From Mesostigma viride (lineage: Eukaryota; Streptophyta; Mesostigmatophyceae; Mesostigmatales; Mesostigmataceae): a stretch of 64,000 bases of DNA. The stretch is from positions 5,719,924 through 5,783,923 of the forward strand of contig RPFO01000027.1 of the NCBI GenBank assembly GCA_009746045.1. Direction: 5' to 3'. A model generated the notes under the pieces. The model had not been told where the DNA came from. It did no database searches and saw only the letters and a program-made list of their open reading frames with translations. A program made the translations under genes and the position numbers. How positions within the stretch are numbered: position 1 is the stretch's first letter; every line of letters starts with the position of its first letter. This document shows positions 35,930 to 46,449 of this stretch, piece by piece.

Positions 35930-36214
35930 TCTAGTTGAAACAAAAGAAACAAAAGAAGAGAAATGAAAGTAAAAGCATTTTCCCCCGGGGCAAGAAGTAG
36001 TCCAGTCATGAGTCACGTGCCACCAATGATTATGGAGTCGTAAGAAGGCGTGATGTTGTGATGTTACTCTGACATCTGCTGATGCAAGACAGGCTTCATT
36101 ATCAAAAAGACAACCATATGCTTCAAATGCCCCTTGAGAGGCCTTTGTAGTCTCCCATTGAACCCGCCTATGAGGCAGCACCTCAGCATCCGTTTTGTGT
36201 CAGCCTACTTGTTG

Positions 36215-36251
36215 TAGTATTGCACCCACAGTTGGGCCTGCACCATGACGC

Positions 36252-36287
<36 letters not shown>

Positions 36288-36500
36288 AATAAAAATAATT
36301 ATTTAAAAACTATTTAAATAATTTTTTTAAGGAGTTAAAATAAAACAAAGGTTTTATTAAAAAAAGGTTAACTCTCTATTATTATAAAAAATAATAAGAG
36401 AGAGAGAGAGAGAGTCCCTCTGTGGCCTGCCCGCTTGAGGCAGTGAGAGAAGCTAGGGCGCCCTGGACCTCAAACTCGATCTCGGAGTGTACAGCTAGGG
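36215..36500 (+). repeat. SINE-like family G, copy 3, split by an AT-rich block in (GA)n
   Basis: It matches copy 2 on both sides, but its short GAGAGAG is expanded to (GA)n at about 36255-36284 and again at 36394-36413. Between the two runs lies a 110-bp AT-rich block (AATAAATAAAAATAATTATT...). It ends GGCAGTGAGAGAAGCTAGGG and onward. Confidence 0.6.
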
Positions 36501-36544
36501 ATTGAAGTTTCCTCTATAATTGATGCCGGCCCGGCCACGCGATG

Positions 36545-36780
36545 CAGTAAGTAAGTAAGTAAGTACTTGCGTGTCATGCGCAAAGGCATGCCATGGAGTA
36601 CTATGCTAATCTCATTAGAAAAATAATTACACAAAAGTTTAAACAAATATCGTCTGCATCATCCCCCAACCGTTAAGCACTAGATGGGGATGTAATCCTC
36701 ATCCGAGCTGTCCTCTACTGTAATGGCAGACGAGGCGGTAGTGTAGCGGCTATCATCATGATCAGGACGCGATGCAGTCA
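36545..36780 (-). repeat. LINE family C, 3' end, copy 1
   Basis: On the minus strand it codes a C-terminus with SDEDYIPI (about 36670-36710), followed by an AT-rich 3' UTR and an (ACTT)n tail (AAGT repeats at 36547-36566 on the plus strand). It is the counterpart of 44930-45175 and 56163-56290. The microsatellite tail differs from the TTAA tail of family A. Confidence 0.65.
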
Positions 36781-36900
36781 CACGTGCTTTCATGACATTA
36801 TTAATTAATCAAAGTATACTACAGGTAATAATTAGATATTAGCTTTGAGAACCATAAAGGACCTGCCATGTCATTAATTAATTAATTGATTGATTGATTA

Positions 36901-37533
36901 ATCGGTATAAAACTGGCTTTTGGTTCTCAATTCTCAAATTCTCAGAGGGCGGGGGCCGAGATTAACTAAGAGGTACCTTGAAATTAAATAAGAAGCGTGC
37001 CTCTATCAAGATATACTTTCGGAGGCGTGTTTCTATTGGCGTTGATTTGTAGTATTGTACGACAACATGTCAAGGTTGACGGAAAGTACTGAAGTCGTGG
37101 TAGTGTCGCGGAGACGTTTCTAGCTGGCCAAGAGGTGTACCCTGGGTATATACCTGCAGCGATTTCGGTGATTTGAATGGTAGCTAGTGTATTGGTGGTA
37201 CTGCATGACGGTATTGGACGAGTTCCCGGTCTGGCAAGCGGATTTTGCATCTCACCGTCAGAAAAGGGATCCGGTACACTCGTGACGCAGCACGACGTTG
37301 TAAAAAGGCTCGCAGAAAAGAATCCTAGGCGACTATTTGGCGCCGCGTCGGTCTTGACGTTGTTTGCTCCGTTGGATCTGCATCTGCGGCGTTCGTGGGT
37401 TGTTTTGAAACCCGGTCAATGAGATTGTACGGACAAGTCGGGGATATAAGTGATCCTTTTTTGACACACCGGTGAAAATGTAGAAGTCCAAATGAATTAA
37501 ACGTCATCTTGAGATTTTGAGAGCTTGAGAACT
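36901..37533 (+). mobile_element. Element B, copy 2
   Basis: Strongly similar to copy 1 over about 600 bp. Its left flank holds TTCTCAATTCTCAAATTCTC and its right flank TTGAGATTTTGAGAGCTTGA. It thus repeats the inverted-heptamer architecture of copy 1 with a different heptamer sequence. It too lies within a LINE A 3' end, between the TTAATTAA/TTGATTGA tail and the downstream UTR. The frame at 37177-37422 ends LDLHLRRSWVVLKPGQ. Confidence 0.55.
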
Positions 37534-37900
37534 TAGTCCTCAGTGCATGGGAGGGGAACATGGGATGGAAGGGATGTTGCTAGCTATCCATTTCCTTGTG
37601 ACAGGGTTGTGGGCCGCACCACGGCCCGCGCATATAGCTATGAGTGCCATACGCGGTCACGCTAGCCCCCACAGACTTGGGGTTGGTCTCCTTCATCACT
37701 ACTTGCCATCTATCCTTGCGAACCATCTGCCTCCATATTACAGACAAACCAGGACGGGCTGCCCGGGTGTGAGCCCGTCTCGTCTAGGGTAGCACATGTC
37801 CATGCCTGGTCTAGTGGTCTATCATGGAAATTACACGGGTGGCGGGACTGTCGCGCGCGGCCTGCATGGCCGGGGCACGCCTGAGGTGCAAAGCGAACGA
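37534..37900 (-). pseudogene. LINE family A, 3' end
   Basis: Minus-strand C-terminal frame with ETGSHPGSPSW and NMEADGSQG equivalents of the A1 C-terminus, then the 3' UTR (CCTCCCATGCACTGAGGAC). It abuts the ORF1 remnant at 37900-39450 on the same strand, so the two may be one LINE that lost its central RT region. Confidence 0.65.
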
Positions 37901-39450
37901 ATTTATTAGGGGGACGGCCAAGCCTGGCAGCCATACCTGAGCTGAAGTTGCCCCGGCGGATCCCCACACGTGCTGGGGAGCAGGTGACCGTCGATGCCGG
38001 GGGCGATGGCGGTGACGGCGGGGGCCGAGCAGGGGGCTGGGGCGCTGGCACGGCGGTATCCATGGGGGTCGCCCGGTCATTGGAGGAAGGTCCTGGCCGT
38101 TAATGCGGACGATGAAGACGCCATTAAAGAGGCGGGCATAGATGCTGCACCGTAGTTGCGAGTTGGCCTGCTTGGCTGCCCGAGCCTCGTGGACCTCCGG
38201 CTGGTTCAGGGCGGCAGCCCGGGCCTCAAGCTGCTCCGGGGTATAGTAATCGTCGATGCTCAGTTGGGTATCGTGGAGCTAGGTTCCGGCGGGCCTTCTG
38301 CACCTGCAGTTTGTCCTCCTTGCGGTGGAATTCCACCAAGACACCTGGGGGCGGTGGGGCCGCCGAGCCGTCGTGCCGTTTTGATGACAACGCTTTGGGC
38401 CACGCCGAGCTTCCCCAGGAAGGGGTCGCCCCGGAGGTAGGTGCCCAGGCGTGCATCGTTGACGGTCGAGGGGACGCCACGTACCACAATACTGCATGAG
38501 CGAATGGGTTCGTGCATAGCATCCCGTGTGGTGGCCTTGACAGCTGTTTTGATTTCGTTGATGAGCTCCGTAGGGTTCTGAAGCTTGGCGGCATAGGTGG
38601 TCTTGGCAGGAGTTATGGAGGCGGCAAGTTGTTGCTGGAGCTGGTGGAGGAGCTGCTGCTGCTGCTGCAGTCCTGCTGCAATGTGGGTGATGGCGGAGTG
38701 GATGGAGGTGTCGGCGTGTGAGGAATGGGCGTGGTGGGTGGCGAGGTGGTTGTGGACAGGGTTGAGGGCAGCGTTGAGGAGGGAGGGGAGGTGATCGAAG
38801 CAGGTATTGACGACTTGCTTGGCGGTGATGCCGATGGCGGCAGCAACAGTGGGGTCGGCTCCCAGGTCCAGAGAGGCCATGACAAAGCGCTCAAGGGCGC
38901 TGTCGGAAAGACGGGAGCACGTCCACCAGACTGCGAGGCAGAGGTCGGTGTCGTCGGGGTTGTCGTGGAGAAAGTCCAACAGGTGGGTAACCTGTTGGTT
39001 GCAGTCCCGGATCTCGCACTTTTTCTCGGCAGCCAGGTGCAGGATGGTGAGGGCGGCAGCTCGGGACAAGCGCATTATGGCGTTAAGGCCTGGCCATTTG
39101 CCAGGTAAAAATGCGGCAGCTTCCTCGGCAGAAAAGGCCTCCTCGCGGGTATCCATGGCAGGGTCGCTGTGCGGCGGAGCGGTGGAGTGGAGCGGCTGGA
39201 TGCTGACAGTGGCGTCCGGCATAGCGTACAAGGGTGTTTCCAATGACGCCATGGCTTCATCAGCGAGTTGGTGCAGGGCCGCGGACGCTTGTGATTGCTG
39301 GGATGAGTCGTATTCCGCCATATCGAGCTGAAAAACAGCGATACTTGCTGGGCAGGGCGGTGCCGGTATCTTCGGAAATATTGAGCGATAGCTGCAGAAG
39401 ATTATATCAGCGTGTTCGTCTTCAAAAGACGAGTCTAATGCAACCAACCC
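37900..39450 (-). pseudogene. LINE ORF1-like protein, frameshifted
   Basis: From 39447 the minus frame reads DEHADIIFCSYRSIFPK, an N-terminal block also seen at about 46400-46440 and 47470-47500. A helical region, a Gln-rich stretch (QQQQQLLHQLQQQL) and a nucleic-acid-binding-like segment follow (SCSIVVRGVPSTVNDARLG, VVIKTARRLGG). After a frame break near 38340 it continues as VLVEFHRKEDKLQVQKARR. This layout (coiled coil then RRM-like domain) fits a LINE ORF1. No CCHC knuckle is evident. Confidence 0.65.
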
Positions 39451-39761
39451 GATGAAATTTCATGTCCTGAGTCAAAAGTTATGAGCATTCTCGTATATTG
39501 CATTCCGTCACCGCATTTTCCGTGTAGGACTCCTTAGCTACAACTACAGAAATGCAACTGCGTATATAGCATTAATAAATAAAAACCAGCCATTACTCTA
39601 CTGCTTTTGTTTATTTACAGGAATCGATTCGTGTCAACGACACACGCCAGTTCGAAGGATGCCACTATAAATGAGCTTCACCAAATTGGGTTGAAGAAGT
39701 TATACTTCAAAGGATGCCAGTATAAATGAGCTCCACTGAAATGTACACTGGGAACATATCA

Positions 39762-40454
39762 TAGGATGCCGGTATAAATGAGCTCCAGCTCAGCCTCCTC
39801 TTGCTCCTCAGGTGTAACCACAATGCCGACCCCCAAAACAGCTTCACCACTCTCCCCGGCCGCCTCACCCTCCACAACCCCACCCCCTTTGCCGCTCTCC
39901 CCGTCACTCTTTCCCGTCACGCCTTCCTCCTTGAGCGCGCCATGCTCGGGCCGGGCATGATGACCCCCTGCCGAGGAGGCATGGCTAGAGCCCTTCATAT
40001 CCTTCCCTTGGTGCGGCAAGCCATCTAGGAAATCCTCAGAGAAGTCCAAGGGGGACGCGCCGGGGAAATCAATGGTCACAAACCCGGACAGGTACGCCTC
40101 GAGCTCAACATCATCCATGTCATCGATGAAGTCTAATCCTGACAGACGCGCCCAATGGCGGTCATAGCCTTCCCTGTTGCCCTCCCCCTCGTCCCCCTCC
40201 GCGTCCCCTTCCCCCCCCTCCCCTTCTCCCTCCCCTTCCGCCTCCTCCTCTTCCCCGTGCATTCCGATCCCCGCCGCCAGTTGGTTACCCGACGTATCAT
40301 GACGCTCCATGCCCAGTTTGTCATCAATCCCCAATTTACCATCCATTCCCAATTCAACATCGCTATCCTCACCAACCCCATCAAGGCCTTTATCATCCAC
40401 AGAAGAAGAAGACGAAGAAGAAGAAGAAGAAGATGATGATGGTGATGATGATGG

Positions 40455-40485
<31 letters not shown>

Positions 40486-41318
40486 GTCATCGCCTTGTCA
40501 CGAGACGTCGCATCGCCCACCCTATGCCTCTCAGCAGCACCGCGACGGGCTTTATGGGCATCCTTTGCAGGGCCGTCAAGGTCATACGCCTCCCGAGTCC
40601 CGTTGTTATGCCTGCGATGGTGCCGCGCGTGCCGGTGCGAGGGAGGCTTGCTAGTGCCATTTCCATTACCCGAATAGTTACCGCCAATCGGATAAGTACC
40701 GTTGGCCACCGGCACAGCGCGCCCCATCCCTGGCCCCCCTTCCCCGCCACCCTCCCCCCCCTCCTCCTCCTGGTAGTCCAGCAGCAGCTCTGCCGAGCCC
40801 TCGCTATCTTTATCCTCGTGCATGAGCAGGGTTGCCGAGAGAAGGGCGACCACATGGTCTTTCTCGTCATCCTCCCTCGTACTCCCATCGATCCCCAGCG
40901 TGGCACTGCCCACGCTCCCATGTCCCTGGCCGCCCATCAAGGCCTTCTCGTTCTCCGCGACGTCAGCAGCATCGTCAACTTGATCCTCGACGAGGCCGTG
41001 GGCTAGCAGTGTTGTGGCCTTGGTGAGTAAACGGGCGTGCTCGATCGACGCGAGTTTTTCACGGTGCCGTTGGGCCGCCGCCTCGCGGGAACGCTCCACG
41101 TGCTCCGAGAGGGTCTGCTGGACGCCGCGCGACCCGCGCGCGAGCGCCGTGGCGAACGCGTGGGAGGCGCGCGTCTCGAGCGGCTTGTCCGGGTCGGGCC
41201 CGTCGGCGAAGAGGGACGCGGGCTTGGTCAGGCGAGGGAGGTCGAGGTAGAGCAAGGAAAGAAGAGCGAGGGTCGTCAATGTTCGAGGCGACAGCTTCAT
41301 TCCCGGAATCCAGGCCAT
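39762..41318 (-). CDS. Unrecognised secreted or membrane-anchored acidic, Ser-rich protein
   Basis: An uninterrupted frame of about 518 codons from ATG 41318 (a second ATG at 41300 gives the better signal-peptide start). The N-terminus is hydrophobic (LTTLALLSLLYLDLP), so it is a signal peptide or membrane anchor. Next is a helical, Ala/Arg/Glu-rich segment (about residues 45-105), then acidic stretches, Asn-X-Thr/Ser sites (NGT, NYS), His-rich HRHARHHRRHNNG, a poly-Ser tract and Glu/Gly-rich repeats. The architecture, a short tail, a hydrophobic segment and a low-complexity acidic lumen part, would suit a matrix or secretory-pathway protein. No domain is recognised. The stop lies within a motif (GGAGCTCATTTATA...GGCATCCT) that recurs twice just downstream, so the true 3' end may involve splicing. 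Confidence 0.6.
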
Positions 41319-41429
41319 AGATCGACTGCCTGGCGTGCCCAAGGCGATTTCAGTTCCCCCGATGGATGGGAGTCACCCCAATCTGTGGACTCGTCCGACT
41401 GTCGCCAGGTTGGACGCGAACGGTGCTGA

Positions 41430-42395
41430 CGAACTTGATCATATGGGCGACCTGTTAACATATAAATATATAATGGTCACTAGCTAGGATAATCCTTCAG
41501 TAGTAGACGCCAACAATTAACCAGCACTCGCGTCAAGGAGGTTGGGCTTCACGACCAATGCTCCATTTAACACCAAATCCGGCCTGCTCCGATACGTCTT
41601 GCAAATATGCATCCGCAGGAATTCGCATGTAGACTGATCGGGAATTCTCCACGGCCAACCGAGGTCAGTGCAATACCCCTTGAAAGTCCTCGAGTCTGCT
41701 CATGCTCGTCGGAGGGCATTAGTCGTCAGAACGACGCACGGTTGTCCAGACAGGACTCTCCACCATTATGGCAAAGCAACAACCACTGGCCATCGTCTCT
41801 GTCGCCCTCCGAGTTTCATTTGCTGAGCAATTTCCACGCCATCGCGTTCGTCATCCCGTCGCGTCGTGTTATTGCATTCCACTTCACGCCCCAAGCTGGT
41901 TATAATAAGGGCTCTACCTCTCTGTGGTCTCTGCCTATCTACCTTCTTAGTTCTTGGGGGCAGAAAATAGAAATCAGAATCGAATATATTTGAACCGAAG
42001 CCCTATTCCCGAGCCTATTCCTAATTCCTAAATCCTAAATTCCTTCTGAAGGTGCCTGACGAGGTGACTCCCTTTTCCCTTTTAACTTTGGTCACACAGG
42101 TCTTCGATGTGCCTATGGATCCACTAATAATATCCCTGTCGGACCACCGGCGCGGGAATAAACTCAACTCAACTCAAGGTCTGTGAATTGGAAGATGCAA
42201 GAATCTTGAACTTCGAATCATGGTCGAGTGACCATGATTCGAAGTTCAAGCGCGTGACAGTGTACCAACTTCTCTACCAAGTAGGGATAAAAGATGAAAC
42301 AATCCAGAAACTTGTTCGAGCATGAAGCAGGCATGAGATATGATAAGATATGAAATATTCCGAAAGCTCCAAAAATTAAACTCGGCATTTCAAGT
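41430..42395. other. Interval with no supported gene
   Basis: Contains the 5' flank of the minus-strand gene and, at its right side, the upstream region of RPA3. A 128-codon plus frame (41607-41993) shows no domain and is unsupported. The only striking structure is the perfect hairpin at 42205-42250. Confidence 0.5.
42205..42250. other. Perfect 21-bp inverted repeat with 4-base loop
   Basis: CTTGAACTTCGAATCATGGTC is followed by GAGT and then its exact reverse complement. It lies about 440 bp upstream of the RPA3 start and is not flanked by a T-run, so a bacterial-type terminator is not implied. Confidence 0.9.
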
Positions 42396-42397
42396 GG

Positions 42398-42483
42398 TTT
42401 TGGCGCCAAACTGGCGACCTGTACGGGCAGGATGTGGGTGGCAAAGGGGCTCGTAGCGTGCATGCTTCTAGTGTAGCGCCAAA
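42398..42483 (+). promoter_or_regulatory. E2F-like sites upstream of RPA3
   Basis: TTTTGGCGCCAAA at 42398-42410 is a symmetrical match to the E2F/DP consensus TTTSSCGC. GCGCCAAA at 42476-42483 is a second match in the opposite orientation. They lie about 290 and 210 bp upstream of the likely ATG. E2F control of replication genes in S phase is established in plants, algae and animals. Its use here is inference. Confidence 0.55.
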
Positions 42484-42692
42484 TTGACCATCAATTTGCG
42501 GGAATTTCGTCCCAAAATGCTGCTTGCCGCAGAGTAATACCACAGCAGCGGTGTTTTTAACGCATCTGTCAACTCTGTCGGACTTGGACGTGGCTCGAGA
42601 CCTCCCATAGGCGAGAATCTATACGTGGCTGACCAAAAGGTTGCATTATTTCTGCACACTAAAGCCACGTGACTCGCAGTTCGCTCAACACC

Positions 42693-43325
42693 ATGGAGAC
42701 GTCGAGCCCGGCCCCGATGGTGAACACGGCCCAAATGAAGAACTTTGTGGGGCGACGGGTCACTACCGTGGTGCAGGTAGATACCTCTGGAGGCGGTTAT
42801 GACGGGCAGGGCGTCGCTACATGCAAAGGTCCCGATGGAGTCTCGGTCCGCGTAAAGCCGAAGCAGGGGAGCGCGTACAATACCCAGTACATCGAGGTTG
42901 TCGGCATCGTTGCGCCCGACGGCTCCCTTGAAGAAGAGAGCTTCACCTGTTTTGGCGAGCATTTCGGTAAGAACTTCCCCCTGTTCTGGGCCCGGCTGGA
43001 ACGAAGGGGAATGAAGGGGTCGCACTTGCGGAGCCTAGAACCATTTATATCTTCCGTGACTCTCCCAACGGAGGCACGCGAATGCATTATTTGGATCAAT
43101 ATATATATATAATATATTTCTCCCCATTTCCCTACCTGTTTAAAATTCGAAGCGCGTGCTGGTGGTTTGATATTTCGGTCCCTGCTGGCATGGTAGAATG
43201 ACACTCTGCCAACATGGTCGTGTTTTCCGCGCGCATGCTGCCACCTGTCATCTGCAGACATGGCCAACTACAACCAGCTGTGCCTGCTGGCCCACTCCCC
43301 CGAGTGCAAGCATCTATTCCTGTAA
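42693..43325 (+). CDS. RPA3: Replication protein A small subunit (RPA3/RPA14 family), two exons
   Basis: Exons 42693-42966 and 43258-43325 are joined by a 291-bp GT-AG intron (donor GGTAAGA, acceptor TCTGCAG). The split Asp codon (G|AC) keeps the frame. The product is 113 aa, the normal size for this subunit. The family's OB-fold is visible: MVNTAQMKNFVGRRVTTVVQ at the N-terminus, a central strand region with VSVRVKPKQGS, YNTQYIEVVGIV and EEESFTCFGEHF, then DMANYNQLCLLAHS at the C-terminus. These match the conserved VGK(R)V, YEV/FIEVVG, GD.F and D...YN positions. RPA3 is the trimerisation subunit of the single-stranded DNA-binding complex RPA in replication and repair. A Met eight codons upstream (42669) is possible. 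The 42693 start fits the family better. Confidence 0.88.
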
Positions 43326-44840
43326 ACCCAGCCGTTGAACCGCCTCCTCCATTGGGACGCCTTTTCTGACATTTCCCAGATGTGGCGACTCCTCCAGTGG
43401 GGGGCGTTATGGCTACGCTTGCAGAACAGGCAACTTTCTTGCACTTGGAAAGAAATCTTATTCTCACTTGGAAAGAAAGCCTTCACTTGGAAGGAAAGCT
43501 TTCATTCCTTTGGGTCCGTCAGCCGCCTTCCTGCCTCTTTTCGTCATCGGCCTTCCTGCCTTATTTTTTGCCCTTCCAGCGCTTGCTCGCATCTGTGCGG
43601 GTCTGTTGGAACGGATCATCTCAACAGTGGTGGTGGTAACCGTGACCCCTCATATGGCTCACATGCATGAGTCGTGAGCGTACCGCTTCAAGTGGTGAGG
43701 CTGGCGAGGTTCACACCAACTGCGTGGTCGTATGCTTCGTGGCTGATAGCATTAGGGTACGGCTAATGTGGCTAGAGAGGCCTCCGCGGACCGCCCGGGC
43801 TCATAGCCAGGGACTGTCCGGTCGGCTTTTTGTCAGTACGGCCATTGCACGGGGGGGGACTTGCTGAAATGGCCCTCTTGCGTTATCAGTTAGACAAGCA
43901 GGCGCTTATTATGTCCAGGCGCTTAACAGCAACGTTCAGGTCGTGGGTGGCAACCCACCCACACAGACTGCCACCGCCAGCAGAATGCCAGCTCCAATAG
44001 AATGCCAGCACCGACGGGGTGCCAGCATAGCCCTGTGGTTCTGCGCCCGATAAGGGTCACTGGCCCATGGTGCCGGACACTAGTTGGTTCCAAAGACAAC
44101 AAAGAGCACACACGTCCGCAACAAAGGATCCCTGAGCTGGGCATCCGCATGGTCTGCGAGGTCTTAACATGGGCAAGGGGACATTCAAGAGTTGCTGCTA
44201 GTGTTGCTGCCTCACAGACTGCTGCTAGTGTTGCTGCCTCACAGACTGCTGCTAGTGGTGGCCGGTGATATGGGGATGGCGCAACGCATGCCGCATCGTG
44301 GCTGAGGGCCGCATTAGGGATTTGATGCAATTTTCGTCGTGGCGGCTGGCGGTCTTATGGACCCGTGGTAGTATAGAATTCATTAGTGGCCGCCCATGCT
44401 CCCCTTCTCGTATGCTTGTTCCAAGAAGAAGGCTCCTAGCGGCCACTTAGGGCGAAATGAATGAGTGAATGACTGAATGGGGATGTCGGTCTAGGCTCCC
44501 TGCGATGCTCTGGGCCTATGCTTCTATTCTACTTTTAGCTCGAGGCGTATTTTTCTCATTTCTCGTGTTCAGGATTAAATCAAAAAAGTGGTTTTTCATT
44601 AAAAATAAGTTACACAGCCATTTTAAGTCACCCAGGTAAAGCGTTCGTGCTGAAGGAGTATGTCTCATCAAAACACACCATATCTAGACATGCATATCTG
44701 TTTTCACATGGACCTCATGAAATCACATCATCCCATGGCACGCATAATTTCTGTGAATACATGTGCTGGGGTTTCTGCTCCAGTTCAGACTCATGAGACT
44801 CGCTATCGCTGTCCACCCGAATAGGGCGTTGCTGCTGCTA
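43326..44840. other. Interval with no supported gene
   Basis: Follows the RPA3 stop. It contains a four-fold CACTTGGAAAGAAA-like repeat (43440-43500), short direct repeats GCCAGCA.CG (43970-44025) and a 27-bp duplication with GTTGCTGCCTCACAGACTGC (44200-44250). A hairpin like that of LINE tails (CTCCCAACGGAG, about 43063-43074) lies just upstream, in the RPA3 intron. Open frames here are short and lack domains. Confidence 0.45.
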
Positions 44841-44845
44841 GCTCC

Positions 44846-45175
44846 TTGTTATTGCGGTCGTGTACCACTTTCTCAATAGGGAGTCATCATCCAAGTATAA
44901 TTTTTGCGCGGAGGGCGTCGCACCTCATCGAGGATGGCGTCCATGACTATAACAGCGCTCGCTCTGTGGCTACACTACCGCCGGCGTCTGCCATTACAGT
45001 AGAGGACAGCTCGGATGAGGATTATATCCCCATCGATCTAGTGCTCAATGGTTGGGGAATGACACAGACGATATTTGTTTAAAATTTTGTGTAATTATTT
45101 TTTCTAATGAGATTAGCATAGTACTACGTGGCACGCCTTTGCGCATGACACGCAAGTACTTACTTACTTATGGCA
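44846..45175 (+). pseudogene. LINE family C, C-terminal frame and 3' tail, copy 2
   Basis: The frame at 44846-45082 ends with SSDEDYIPIDLVLNGWGMTQ. The AT-rich 3' UTR (AATTATTTTTTCTAATGAGA) and the (ACTT)n tail at 45158-45171 follow. The same 3' end is present at 36545-36780 and 56163-56290 in reverse. The upstream protein is not recognisable, so which LINE ORF it ends is unknown. Confidence 0.6.
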
Positions 45176-45219
45176 CGTGCAATCACATGCAGTGAGTGGT
45201 GACCCAACTTTGGCGCTAC

Positions 45220-46440
45220 CATGATCCTTCCTCCATGTCGAAGTTCTTGACGATGACGTTGAGGCTGCGCTTGGCGAGCTCGGCCTCCTCGCGGAGGTGA
45301 AGCGTCTGCCCGCGCTGGAGCTGGGCTGCGACGGCGGAGGTGGTGGAGGTGGTGTGTTGCTTAATTAAGCATGTCCGCCCAGGTCATGATGGGAGGAGCA
45401 TCGCCGGCCAGGCCAGCAGGGGCTGCCGTGGCTTGGCGGCAATGTCCTTCACGGCCTGGGCGGTGAGGCCTGCGGTGTTCTGCAGGACCTCGATAGCGGT
45501 GGCATTGTCCTTAAGACGCTGGTCGATGTCGCGGAGCTGGGCGGTCAGATGGAGTCGGTGGAGGCGGAGGGGGGGGGGGGGCGGGGTGGAGGCGAGGAGG
45601 GTACCGGTGGCGGTGGGGATGGTGGGGAGCTCAGCAGCCAGCGTGCCGCCCATTGCCGCCATGTATCTGTGGCAAGGGGGGTCACGTGCTGCTCGAAAGC
45701 TTCCTTAAGGAGGGAGCGGATGATGGATTCTGTCGCAACGGTGGGGGGCGGTGGTGGGGGAGCCCAGATCTCGGTAGCGGAGCGTCCGAGGAGGGAGCAT
45801 GCAGAGGGCGAAGCGTTGGAGCTTGGGGCGATTCATGCGGCCAATGCGCGTGGGAGATCCTCGACGGGGTCGGCAGGCTGGCCACCTGGCCAGCGGCCAC
45901 GGTTGTGGGAGCACATGGGTGCGAGCACAGGTCTGGATAATAAGCGAGGCGTGCGTGCCGAAAAACACGTCGTGCATGAAGGCTCCTGGGCAGCCTGCGT
46001 TTCCAGAAGCCATAGGCGCGTTGATGTCAAAGGTGATCTCGTCCCAGTGCGGCTCGGCAGGGGCGACTGCGCTTGGGCTTAGGCGAGGCAGATGGCGAGG
46101 CAAGCCCGGGGGGCTGGGCGAGCACCAGTGCGCGACTAGTAGTGTCACCGCTGCCTGCCGGACCTGATGGCGAAGCTGCAGCCGGAGCTGCAGATCGACG
46201 TATTTTCAGGGCGCATTCGCCACCTGGGCTGCGCGTTGCGTAGATGAGCGTTTGCTCGTCATATATTGCGTACGTAATAGCTTCGGATGGAGGAAGTAGC
46301 TTAGGATGTATGATAGGCCATATGCCCCCTCTCAAGGGCTATGTGCTACATATACTCCCAACGGAGTTATGTTACAATTCCATTCAATTCAATTCAATAG
46401 CTTCGGAAAATTATATCAGCATGTGCGTCGTAGAAAGACG
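45220..46440 (-). pseudogene. LINE ORF1, family D, copy 2, split by a tail insertion
   Basis: Minus-strand counterpart of 47470-48480: start block DAHADIIFRSY, then YAIYDEQT, PSASPKPKRSRP, the MAAMGGTLAAELP helix start and a long heptad-like segment (LRDIDQRLKDNATAIEVLQN). It stops at LAKRSLNVIVKNFDM, i.e. before the RNA-binding part. A 108-bp LINE tail has inserted at 46288. The rest of the ORF is deleted, and family C sequence adjoins at 45175. Confidence 0.7.
46276..46407 (+). mobile_element. 108-bp LINE 3'-tail insertion with 12-bp target duplication
   Basis: AATAGCTTCGGA occurs at 46276-46287 and again at 46396-46407. The 108 bases between (46288-46395) are a LINE 3' end: GCCATATGCCCCCTCTCA, the CTCCCAACGGAG hairpin and an AATTC-repeat tail. 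The extremely short length and the flanking duplication are the product expected of abortive target-primed reverse transcription. Confidence 0.85.
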
Positions 46441-46449
46441 CGTCGATTA

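Noticed and set aside
42205-42250. Rho-independent terminator
   Set aside because: The genome is eukaryotic and the stem is not followed by a T-run.
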